Below, in pieces: positions 16,543 to 23,022 of a DNA stretch of 32,665 nucleotides. The stretch is from Actinomycetota bacterium. GTDB lineage: Bacteria; Actinomycetota; Thermoleophilia; Solirubrobacterales; Thermoleophilaceae. The notes beneath the pieces were generated by a model. That model worked only from the letters and a program-made list of their open reading frames with translations. It was not told where the DNA came from and ran no database searches. The translations under genes and the position numbers were made by a program. Location: contig VAXR01000070.1 of assembly GCA_005885165.1 (NCBI GenBank), forward strand, positions 1 through 32,665, read 5' to 3'. The number at the start of each line of letters is the position of its first letter. Position 1 is the first letter of the stretch.

Positions 16543-16583
16543 TTACTGAACGGTTAGTCAGTTAGAGTGATGCGAGAGAGGAG
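16543..16583 (+). promoter_or_regulatory. TetR-like operator, -10 and Shine-Dalgarno of the membrane/cupredoxin gene run
   Basis: ACTGA (16545-16549) and TCAGT (16558-16562) form a perfect inverted repeat with an 8-bp centre (ACGGTTAG), a layout typical of TetR/AcrR operators. It directly abuts a -10-like TAGAGT (16563-16568), so a bound repressor would block the promoter. GAGAGGAG follows, ending about ten bases before ATG 16593. No regulator gene is in the window. Confidence 0.5.
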
Positions 16584-16592
16584 CGAGTGCAG

Positions 16593-18515
16593 ATGAAGCG
16601 ATCAGTTCGCCGTGCCGTTCAGACCCTTCTCATGTCGGGCTTCGTGCTCGCCACCGCTCTGGCGCTGGCCCCGAATGCGCTCGCGGCCGGATCGCCGCCC
16701 GCCGGCGGCGCCGCGATCGGCCAGGTGATCGCCGCAACGCTCGGCGCGACCGTCGCGACCTTCGCTCTCCTGTGGGTGATCTCCGCCCACCGCAGCGGGC
16801 GGATCGCGTGGTTGGGGCGGCTGGCCGGCCTGGGAGAGCGCCTCACCGGGCTTCCGGGCTGGGCCTCGATCCCCGCGTCGGTCCTCGGGGGGAGCCTGCT
16901 GATCGCGGTGTTCGGGATGTACTGGGACATCTCGCTTCACCTCGACAATGGCCGCGACCCCGGACCGCTGGCCAATCCCGCCCACTACTTCATCCTCGTC
17001 GGCCTCTTCGGCGTATTCGCGTGCGGCGCTCTGACCCTGGCGCTTGCCGACTCGAAGCCGAGCAACGTCGCGAAACGACTCACCACCGAGTGGTGGGCGC
17101 CGCTCGGCGGCATCCTGATCCTGGTCTGCTCGGCGGTCTCGCTGCTGGCGTTCCCGCTCGACGACATCTGGCATCGCCTGTTCGGCCAGGACGTGACCCT
17201 CTGGGGTCCGACCCACCTGCTGCTCTTCGGCGGCGCGAGCTTCTCGATCATCGGGCTCTGGGTGCTGCAGGTCGAGGGGGCGAAGGAGCACGGGCACTCA
17301 CCGCTCGCCACCACGCGGCTCCAGCGTTTCCGCGACCTCAGCCTCGCGGGCAGCCTGCTCGTCGGCATGTCCACCTTCCAGGGGGAGTTCGACTTCGGCG
17401 TTCCCCAGTTCCGTCTCGTGTGGCAGCCGGTCCTGATCGCGCTTGCTGCGGGTATCGCGCTGGTCACCGCCCGCGTGCGCCTGGGCCGCGGTGGTGCGTT
17501 CGCCGGCGTCGCGTTCTTCCTCGCCCTGCGCGGGTTCCTGGCCCTGATGGTCGGCCCGATCCTCGGGCAGACGACCCCGCACTTCCCGCTCTACATCGCC
17601 GAGGCGGCGTGCGTCGAGCTCGTCGGCCTCCGCATTGGCCGGCGCCGGCCGATCGCGCTCGGAGCCGTCTCCGGCCTCCTGATCGGGACGGTCGGATTCG
17701 CGGCCGAGTACGGCTGGTCGCACGTCTGGAGCTACAACCCCTGGCCGCCGTCGCTGCTTTCAGAGGCGATCCCGGTTGCGATCGTCGCCGGGCTCGCGGG
17801 CGGTGTCCTCGGAGGCTTCGTCGGCAGGTCGCTGACGCCGGCGGCCGCGGGGGAGCGCGCGCCGCGCTGGGCGGTCCCCGCCGCCGCCGCGGCCGTTGTC
17901 GGCCTCGTGGCGTGGTGCCTGCCTATGCCCGTCCCCGCGCATCCGCCGAGCGCGACGATCGCCTTGCACAACGTGCCCGGTGCGGGCCCGACGCGCAAGG
18001 TCGCGGCCACGATCCGCCTGCATCCGCCGGACGCGGCGAAGAACGCGCGCTGGCTCACCGTCACCGCGTGGCAGGGCCACGGCGCCGTCGTCGACCGGCT
18101 GAAGAAGATCGGGCCGGGCGTCTACCGCACCGCGCACGAGATCCCGGTGTCGGGACCGAAGTGGAAGTCGACGCTCCGGCTGCAGAGAGGGCGCGAAGTG
18201 CTCGGGCTTCCGATCTACATGCCCGCCGATTCCGCGATCCCGGTGAAGGGGATCCCCGCGCTCGCGCACTTCACCCGCCCGTTCGAGCGGGACCAGAAGC
18301 TCCTCCAGCGGGAGCAGAAGCCGGGTGTCTCCCCGATCCTGACCACCGCTGCGTATCTCGTGGTGCTGGCGGTGGGGCTCGCCGTGATCGCGCTGCTGGC
18401 CTGGGGCCTGCGGCGGATCTCCGCCGAGATCGGCACGCTGCCACCGCGGCCGCGGCGACGGGAGGCAGCTCGCGTCGCACCGGCCGCGGGTGGACCGCGC
18501 GTGGGCGCCGCGTAA
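16593..18515 (+). CDS. Large polytopic membrane protein with repeated Asp/His/Pro motifs and periplasmic domain
   Basis: 640 residues. A signal-like first helix ends ALAAG (about 32), followed by about twelve hydrophobic helices and a final one near residues 585-605. Two loops carry the same pattern, D-x3-H-x3-G-x-D-x(5-6)-P-x-H: residues 112-131 (DISLHLDNGRD..NPAH) and 190-208 (DDIWHRLFGQD..GPTH). Weaker echoes lie at 265-280 (EFDFGVPQF..WQP) and 372-386 (EYGWSHVWS..PWPP). Between the last helices is an extracytoplasmic beta domain (about 450-580) with GPGVYRTAHEIPVSGPKWK, resembling FixH/YtkA-type Ig-like domains. The His/Asp pattern suggests metal binding; the reaction is unknown. ATG 16593 is preferred over GTG 16587 because the ribosome site is correctly spaced. 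First gene of a five-gene run. Confidence 0.8.
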   Translation: MKRSVRRAVQTLLMSGFVLATALALAPNALAAGSPPAGGAAIGQVIAATLGATVATFALLWVISAHRSGRIAWLGRLAGLGERLTGLPGWASIPASVLGGSLLIAVFGMYWDISLHLDNGRDPGPLANPAHYFILVGLFGVFACGALTLALADSKPSNVAKRLTTEWWAPLGGILILVCSAVSLLAFPLDDIWHRLFGQDVTLWGPTHLLLFGGASFSIIGLWVLQVEGAKEHGHSPLATTRLQRFRDLSLAGSLLVGMSTFQGEFDFGVPQFRLVWQPVLIALAAGIALVTARVRLGRGGAFAGVAFFLALRGFLALMVGPILGQTTPHFPLYIAEAACVELVGLRIGRRRPIALGAVSGLLIGTVGFAAEYGWSHVWSYNPWPPSLLSEAIPVAIVAGLAGGVLGGFVGRSLTPAAAGERAPRWAVPAAAAAVVGLVAWCLPMPVPAHPPSATIALHNVPGAGPTRKVAATIRLHPPDAAKNARWLTVTAWQGHGAVVDRLKKIGPGVYRTAHEIPVSGPKWKSTLRLQRGREVLGLPIYMPADSAIPVKGIPALAHFTRPFERDQKLLQREQKPGVSPILTTAAYLVVLAVGLAVIALLAWGLRRISAEIGTLPPRPRRREAARVAPAAGGPRVGAA

Positions 18516-18518
18516 TAC
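18513..18518 (+). promoter_or_regulatory. Internal leaderless-type -10
   Basis: TAATAC overlaps the stop of the preceding gene (TAA 18513-18515) and ends ten bases before GTG 18529. It may give the second gene its own transcript. Confidence 0.35.
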
Positions 18519-18528
18519 CCTCGTGGGC

Positions 18529-19116
18529 GTGGCCCGGCACTGGAAGCTGCGAGCCGGCACCCTCCTTGCGGCGGGCGCGTACGGGCTGCACCAGCTGCGC
18601 TACCTGCTCGCGTACGGGAGCGACTCCCACCATGAGCTCGCGTCCCAGGGCCACGCCTACCTGACTTTCGTCGCCCCGCTCCTCGCGGTGCTGGTCGTGC
18701 TGTCCGTGCTGGAGCTGGTCCTTCGGATCGCGGGCGCCCGAACGGAGGTCGGCCACCCGCGTGCGCCACGCCTCCGCGTGCTGTGGAGTGCAGCCGCCGC
18801 CGCGCTGCTGGGCTCTTACTCGGCTCAGGAGCTCGTCGAGGGCGCCGTGAGCCGCGGCCACGCCGCCGGGCTTGCGGGCGTCTTCGCCCACGGTGGATGG
18901 GTGGCGATCCCGCTCGCGATCGTCCTGGGTCTCTTCGTCGCGCTGCTGCTCCGCGGCGCCGCGCGCGTGCTCGAGCTTGCCTCCGAGGCCCAGCTCAGAA
19001 TCGCACCGCCGCAGCCGTTCCTCCCGATCCGCCGGTCGCGACGCGCATGCGCCGAGGCCGGCTCCGTCCTCGCCCGCCACATCGGCGGCCGCGGCCCTCC
19101 GCTCCCCTCCGTCTAG
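18529..19116 (+). CDS. Four-span membrane protein with His-rich loop
   Basis: 195 residues from GTG 18529 (alternative GTG 18523, two residues longer; the upstream TAATAC favours 18529). Helices are near residues 8-24, 43-66, 84-101 and 117-140. The first extracytoplasmic stretch has GLHQLRYLLAYGSDSHHEL and QGHAYL, with several His that could bind metal or haem; a later loop has AQELVEGAVSRGHAAG. The last 50 residues are basic, Pro-rich and probably cytoplasmic. No named family is recognised. Position between the Asp/His polytopic protein and the cupredoxin lipoprotein suggests it belongs to the same complex. Confidence 0.75.
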   Translation: MARHWKLRAGTLLAAGAYGLHQLRYLLAYGSDSHHELASQGHAYLTFVAPLLAVLVVLSVLELVLRIAGARTEVGHPRAPRLRVLWSAAAAALLGSYSAQELVEGAVSRGHAAGLAGVFAHGGWVAIPLAIVLGLFVALLLRGAARVLELASEAQLRIAPPQPFLPIRRSRRACAEAGSVLARHIGGRGPPLPSV

Positions 19117-19134
19117 CGATTTTCCTGCGCCCCA

Positions 19135-19147
19135 CCGCACGGTGCGG
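19135..19147 (+). promoter_or_regulatory. Perfect palindrome upstream of the cupredoxin gene
   Basis: CCGCAC-G-GTGCGG, a perfect 13-bp dyad in the 58-bp gap between the preceding stop and ATG 19175. It could be an operator or a small attenuator hairpin. GGAGG (19164-19168) six bases before the ATG is the ribosome site. Confidence 0.3.
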
Positions 19148-19174
19148 CGCCACTTCGACTTACGGAGGTTCGGG

Positions 19175-19537
19175 ATGAGTCAGCAGGGTCGCAAGATCGC
19201 TGCAGGGCTCGCGGTGCTGGTGGCCCTCTCGGGGCTGCTGGTCGCGGGTTGCGGCACTGGAGCCAAGCTCACCAAGGGGCCGGTCCACATCGTCGTGAAG
19301 AACGCCAAGCCGGTCGGCGGCGTGAAGGACATCACTGTGAAGAAGGGCAAGCCGGTGGGCTTCTCCGTCACGTCGGACGTGGCCGACGAGATCCACGTCC
19401 ACGGCTACAACTACCACAAGGATGTGAAGAAGGGCGGGACGATCAGCTTCGACTTCCCCGCGAAGATCGACGGCAACTTCGTCATCGAGCTGGAGAGCCG
19501 CAGCGAGCAGATCGCATCGCTGACGGTTGAGCCGTGA
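19175..19537 (+). CDS. Cupredoxin-fold lipoprotein
   Basis: 120 residues. Lipoprotein signal: MSQQGRKIAAGLAVLVALSG then LLVAGC with lipid-modified Cys27. The mature part is a single beta-sandwich with the order typical of the EfeO-type cupredoxin-like domain: VHIVVKNAKPVGGVKDITVK, KGKPVGFSVTSDVADEIHVH, then a strand SFDFPAKIDGNFVIELE and the ending ASLTVEP. The EIHVHGYNYH loop supplies up to three His. The Cys and Met of a type-1 copper site are absent from the C-terminal loop, so electron transfer by a blue-copper centre is unlikely; metal delivery or sensing fits better. Clear GGAGG Shine-Dalgarno; stop overlaps the next GTG (GTGA). Anchored outside the membrane next to two polytopic partners. 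Confidence 0.85.
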   Translation: MSQQGRKIAAGLAVLVALSGLLVAGCGTGAKLTKGPVHIVVKNAKPVGGVKDITVKKGKPVGFSVTSDVADEIHVHGYNYHKDVKKGGTISFDFPAKIDGNFVIELESRSEQIASLTVEP

Positions 19538-20919
19538 AACGCCGGCGGGCGGCCGCGGCCGTCGCGCTCGTGACCGTCGCCGCGGCGGGCATCTGGCCCG
19601 CCGCGGCACTCGCCCACGGGCTCGTCGGACGGGCCGACCTGCCGATCCCGCCCTACCTGTTCGGCTGGGCGGCGTCGATCGTGCTCGTCGTGTCGTTCAT
19701 TGCCCTGGCCGCTCTGTGGAAGCAGCCCCGGCTCGAGGACGCGCGTGAGCGGCGGATCTTCGACATGCCGCGAATGGTCGACCCGCTCTGCGGGCTCATC
19801 GGCGTCGCGCTCTTCGGCATCGCGATCTACGCCGGGCTCGACGGGACGAAGGAGTCGAACCAGAACCTGCTCCCGAACCTCGTGTACGTGCACTTCTGGG
19901 TCGGGTTTGTGCTGGCGAGCGTGATCCTCGGCGACGTGTTCCGGGTGTTCAACCCGTGGCGTGCGATCGCGCGGGCCGTCGGCTGGGTGTCAGGCAGGCT
20001 CGGGATCCGGTCGCCCCTGAGGCGCGAATACCCGGAGAAGCTCGCGTGGCTCGAGCTCGTTTACACGCAGAAGGCCAACCCCCGGATCCTGGTCTGGATC
20101 TCGATCGGGTATGCGGTCGTCCAGCTGGCGGCGATGGCCGTCTACGGAGTGGAGCGGTGGACGCAGGACGGCGACGCGTTCTCCGTCTACTTCAACCTCT
20201 TCAGCCGGATCTCGGTGTTCGTGAAGCGCGGCCGCACGGTCTACCTGAGGCCGCTCCTATCGGGCGTCACCGACATGCCGCTGAAGCCGGGCTCGGTCGC
20301 ACTGCTGTGCGCGGCCATTGGATCGACCACGTTCGACGGGGCCTCGAACGGGCCCCTGTGGGCTTCGCTGAACCCGGACCTCCAGAGCTTCTTCAAGACT
20401 CTCGGGGCGTCTGCGAACGTGAAGATCGAGCTCGCCGGGACGGTGGGCCTGGCGGCCTGCGTGGCCGCGGTCGGGCTCTTCTACCACCTCGGCGTGCGCG
20501 GGATGCGGACGGTGGGCCGAGGGCACACCACGAGGGAGCTGGCCCGGCGCTTCGCGCACACGCTCGTGCCGATCATGTTCGCGTACGCGCTGGCGCACTA
20601 CTTCTCGCTGCTGATCTATCAGGGCCAGGCGGCCGGGTACCTGGCCTCCAACCCACTCGGCAACGGGAGCAACCTGTTCGGGACGGCGCACTGGGGTATC
20701 AACTACGGGGTGATCTCGGGCGCCGGCATCTGGTACGTGCAGGTTGGGGCGCTGATCGCCGGGCACGTGAGCGGGCTGACGCTCGCCCACGACCGCGCGC
20801 TCACCGTCTACCAGCGCCTTCGCGACGCGACCCGCTCGCAATACTGGATGCTGGTGGTGATGGTCGGTTTCACGAGCCTCGGGCTCTGGCTCCTGTCGGC
20901 GGTGCGCGGCGCCGGATGA
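19534..20919 (+). CDS. Polytopic membrane protein, possible mature N-terminal His
   Basis: 461 residues from a GTG overlapping the cupredoxin stop. The first helix looks like a cleavable signal peptide ending AAALA, before H28 (HGLVGRADLPIPPYLF). If cleaved there, the mature chain would begin with His, as in copper histidine-brace proteins. About ten helices follow, with conserved-looking loops (FRVFNPWRAI; SSTYFDG-like GSTTFDGASNGPLW; YALAHYFSLLIYQGQ; LFGTAHWGINYG). I recall close relatives being labelled 'fenitrothion hydrolase' in actinobacterial genomes, a transferred name I would not trust as function. Coupled translation ties it to the cupredoxin lipoprotein and to the 49-residue protein that follows. 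Confidence 0.8.
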   Translation: MKRRRAAAAVALVTVAAAGIWPAAALAHGLVGRADLPIPPYLFGWAASIVLVVSFIALAALWKQPRLEDARERRIFDMPRMVDPLCGLIGVALFGIAIYAGLDGTKESNQNLLPNLVYVHFWVGFVLASVILGDVFRVFNPWRAIARAVGWVSGRLGIRSPLRREYPEKLAWLELVYTQKANPRILVWISIGYAVVQLAAMAVYGVERWTQDGDAFSVYFNLFSRISVFVKRGRTVYLRPLLSGVTDMPLKPGSVALLCAAIGSTTFDGASNGPLWASLNPDLQSFFKTLGASANVKIELAGTVGLAACVAAVGLFYHLGVRGMRTVGRGHTTRELARRFAHTLVPIMFAYALAHYFSLLIYQGQAAGYLASNPLGNGSNLFGTAHWGINYGVISGAGIWYVQVGALIAGHVSGLTLAHDRALTVYQRLRDATRSQYWMLVVMVGFTSLGLWLLSAVRGAG

Positions 20920-21065
20920 TGACGCCTCCGATCGCGCACTTCGGGCACTGGTACATCTCGCTGCCGGTGTTCATGGGCCCGGTCGTCGCGCTGTTCGGCT
21001 ACATCTACCTGCAGGAATGGCGCAACAAGCGCCGCGAGCGAAAGAAGTCGAAGAAGGGGGCCTGA
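20916..21065 (+). CDS. 49-residue single-span membrane protein
   Basis: Starts at an ATG overlapping the previous stop (ATGATGA), giving MMTPPIAHFGHWYISLPVFM. One helix (about 13-31, through VVALFGYIYLQ) ends in a highly basic tail (EWRNKRRERKKSKKGA) that would stay in the cytoplasm. Two His and a Trp precede the helix (HFGHW). Too short for a catalytic domain; likely an accessory subunit of the preceding membrane protein. The four-base overlap and the membrane-protein composition argue it is real. Confidence 0.65.
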   Translation: MMTPPIAHFGHWYISLPVFMGPVVALFGYIYLQEWRNKRRERKKSKKGA

Positions 21066-21072
21066 CTAGGCC
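21059..21072. terminator. Possible bidirectional hairpin at abutting convergent stops
   Basis: GGCCT-GACT-AGGCC forms a 5-bp stem whose loop holds the two abutting stop codons (TGA 21063-21065 plus strand; TAG 21068-21066 minus strand). No U-tract, so weak. Confidence 0.25.
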
Positions 21073-21707
21073 GGCTGCTCCTCCTCCTCGAGCTCGTCCT
21101 CCTCGCGCCCCATGCGGCGGTAGCTGACCACCGCGAGGCCGATCGCGAGCAGCACCAGCGGGCCCGCGAAGATGAGGGCAGACGATCCGCCCGAGCCGCC
21201 CCCGCTGCCCTTGAAGCTGCCGATCTTGTGGCCGGCGGCGGCAGCTAGGCGCTGGACGGCTTTGACCGCGGTGTTCGCCATCCCGTCCGCACCCTGCTCG
21301 ACGGTGATCCCCTTCGCCGCCGCGGTCGCCTTCGGACCTACCTGGTAGGTGCCCAGCCCGTTCGGCATCACGACGATCAGCGGCTGCGGCTTGCTGAAGC
21401 TGAGCTCCGCCCCTAGGTAGCGCGCGTAGGGCTGGGGCTTGTTGAAGAAGTCGGGGACGCCGCCGAGGTCATCGGGGGTCGCGATGATCGCGATCTTGAT
21501 CGGGAAGCCGGCCTTTGCCGCCGCGGCGGTCACCCCGCGCAGCTCCTCCTGCTTCGACGTCGATATCCGCGGCTGGTAGGGCACGAACACGTTCTGCACG
21601 GGCAGGACGTCGCTGGCCGGGTCGGCATCGCCCAACGCGACGGCCGCGCCGCCGATCGCCACGGCGGCGAAAACCGCGGCGGCGAGCAAAGTGGTCCGCT
21701 TCAGCAC
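21066..21707 (-). CDS. TPM-domain-like membrane-anchored extracytoplasmic protein
   Basis: 213 residues with GTG start. Signal peptide about 1-26 (LLAAAVFAAVAIGGAAVALG). A soluble alpha/beta domain (about 40-155) contains EELRGVTAAAAKAGFPIKIA, AIIATPDDLGGVP and PLIVVMPNGLGTYQVG. This order (helix, KIAII strand, GxGxYxVG-like loop) recalls the TPM/YgcG repair-phosphatase fold. A Gly/Ser linker then leads to a C-terminal helix (about 178-197) and an acidic tail (EEDELEEEEQPA). Minus-strand TACGCT (21719-21714) is six bases before the GTG, suggesting leaderless start. Convergent with the cupredoxin gene run, and commonly such genes act at the envelope; exact role unknown. Confidence 0.7.
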   Translation of the reverse strand: MLKRTTLLAAAVFAAVAIGGAAVALGDADPASDVLPVQNVFVPYQPRISTSKQEELRGVTAAAAKAGFPIKIAIIATPDDLGGVPDFFNKPQPYARYLGAELSFSKPQPLIVVMPNGLGTYQVGPKATAAAKGITVEQGADGMANTAVKAVQRLAAAAGHKIGSFKGSGGGSGGSSALIFAGPLVLLAIGLAVVSYRRMGREEDELEEEEQPA

Positions 21708-21713
21708 GGGGCC

Positions 21714-21719
21714 AGCGTA
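21714..21719 (-). promoter_or_regulatory. Leaderless-type -10 for the TPM-like gene
   Basis: Minus-strand TACGCT, six bases before GTG 21707, in the 31-bp gap after the lipoprotein gene. Confidence 0.4.
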
Positions 21720-21738
21720 ACGCGGGCGGATGTGCCAG

Positions 21739-22374
21739 TTACGGGCGCGGGTTCGGTGGGAAGGCGTAGCGGCGGCGGGGCGCTACCACCCGCCCGACCT
21801 CGAGAGTGAGGGCGGTGTGCTCGCGAAGCGGAATCGTGCGCGGGTCGCCCTGCCATCGCCTTGTCCCTGCGAAGGCGACGATCGCGGTGCCGCGAGGGGC
21901 AGTGAAGCCGAGCAGCCCGCGTCGCGAGAGCGGCTGCGCCCAGATCCGGAACAGGTCCCCGAGCGTGACCGGCTGGTTGCCCGCGACCTCGACGAGCCCG
22001 GTCGGTTCGTGAGTGCGCACCGGATACTCGCAGCGCCCGTGCACCACGTACGCGCCGCGGCGGGTCTGCGGCGGCGCTATGCCGATCCCCGACGGCATCA
22101 GCACGACGCGGCCGTTCGCGATCACCTCGACGTGCGCAAGGAAGCGCGTTCGGGCGGGCGGGTTCGCGCAGGCGAGCGACCCGATCTGCCTCGCCGCCGC
22201 GACCGCGCGACCGTACGCGGGCGGGTGGTAGCGCGGGCCGTGACCGAAGAACAGCGGCTCGGGCAGGTGCGTGCGCGAATGGCCACAACCGCTGCCCATC
22301 GCTAGACACCCGAGCGCCGCGAGCGCGACCGCCGCTCGCACCAAACGGCGCGCAGGCCGCACGACACGCTTCAT
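21739..22374 (-). CDS. Secreted lipoprotein with HVxVxxNG...SGIGI domain
   Basis: 211 residues. A basic N-terminus and hydrophobic stretch end in LAMGSGC, a plausible lipobox (Cys about 30). The domain runs AHVEVIANGRVVLMPSGIGI, then GRCEYPVRTHEPTGLVEVAG, then TLGDLFRIWAQPLSRRGLLG. I recognise this as a form of a widespread actinobacterial secreted domain whose usual text is HxHxDxFVNG...PAGIGI, P-x-H-T-H-D-x-SG and TLGxFFxIWG; here the first His pair is reduced (AHVEV) but RTHEPTG remains. Function of the family is unknown to me. It directly follows the HAD gene on the same strand, with its ATG touching that gene's stop codon, so the two are co-transcribed. Confidence 0.75.
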   Translation of the reverse strand: MKRVVRPARRLVRAAVALAALGCLAMGSGCGHSRTHLPEPLFFGHGPRYHPPAYGRAVAAARQIGSLACANPPARTRFLAHVEVIANGRVVLMPSGIGIAPPQTRRGAYVVHGRCEYPVRTHEPTGLVEVAGNQPVTLGDLFRIWAQPLSRRGLLGFTAPRGTAIVAFAGTRRWQGDPRTIPLREHTALTLEVGRVVAPRRRYAFPPNPRP

Positions 22375-23022
22375 TTAGCGGAGGCCGACGGCCAGCAGGC
22401 GCTCCAGCTCGGGCACCGTGCCCTCCGCGCCGCGGTGCAGGATCGCGGTCATCCCCACCGCCTCGGCGCCCTCGCAGTTCTCGCGCAGGTCGTCAACGAA
22501 CACGCACCGCTCCGGCGCCACGCCGATGCGCTCGGCGCCGAGCCGGAAGATCTCGGGCTCCGGCTTGTGCAGGCCGACCTCGCCCGAGATCACCACTCCG
22601 TCGAAGAGCTCCTCGATCAGCGAGTGGTCGTAGGTCGTGCCTCCCCAAGAGTTCGAGATGAGGCCGGTGGGCACGCCCTTGCGGTGGGCGCTGCGGACGG
22701 CCTCGATCATCGGCTCGTCGGGGATCACGCCGGCGAAGAGCCGATCGACAAGCCCGTCGACCTCGCGGACGCCGAGGAGCGGCGCGAACCGCTCCGAGAA
22801 CTCGTCCACCTCGAGCTCGCCCTTCTCGAGCTGGCGAAGGAGCGCCAGCCCCTCCCCACGCTCGCGAAAGAGCGACTTGACGGCGTCGGGCTCGAGCCCC
22901 TCGGCCTCGCAGAAGGCCCGGAACGATTCGAACACGTTGGTGGTGAGCACACCGCCGAAGTCGACGAGCAGTCCGCGGCGGTGCCCGTCGCCGCGATCCG
23001 GATCCGGGCGCCCAGCGCTCAC
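22375..23022 (-). CDS. HAD-superfamily hydrolase, subfamily IA
   Basis: 215 residues from GTG 23022, which overlaps the kinase stop (GTGA). Motif I is LLVDFGGVLTTN (nucleophile Asp; the usual second Asp of DxD is Gly, as in the ACAD10 HAD domain). A helical cap follows (about 35-95), then motif II LISNSWGG, a motif III Lys in GLHKPEPEIFRLGAERIG, and motif IV VFVDDLRENCEGAEAVGM. The fold is that of phosphatases such as the soluble epoxide hydrolase N-domain, but loss of the acid/base Asp makes ordinary phosphatase activity uncertain. Partner kinase lies directly upstream; lipoprotein directly downstream. A longer in-frame ORF extends into the kinase gene and is not real. Confidence 0.85.
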   Translation of the reverse strand: MSAGRPDPDRGDGHRRGLLVDFGGVLTTNVFESFRAFCEAEGLEPDAVKSLFRERGEGLALLRQLEKGELEVDEFSERFAPLLGVREVDGLVDRLFAGVIPDEPMIEAVRSAHRKGVPTGLISNSWGGTTYDHSLIEELFDGVVISGEVGLHKPEPEIFRLGAERIGVAPERCVFVDDLRENCEGAEAVGMTAILHRGAEGTVPELERLLAVGLR

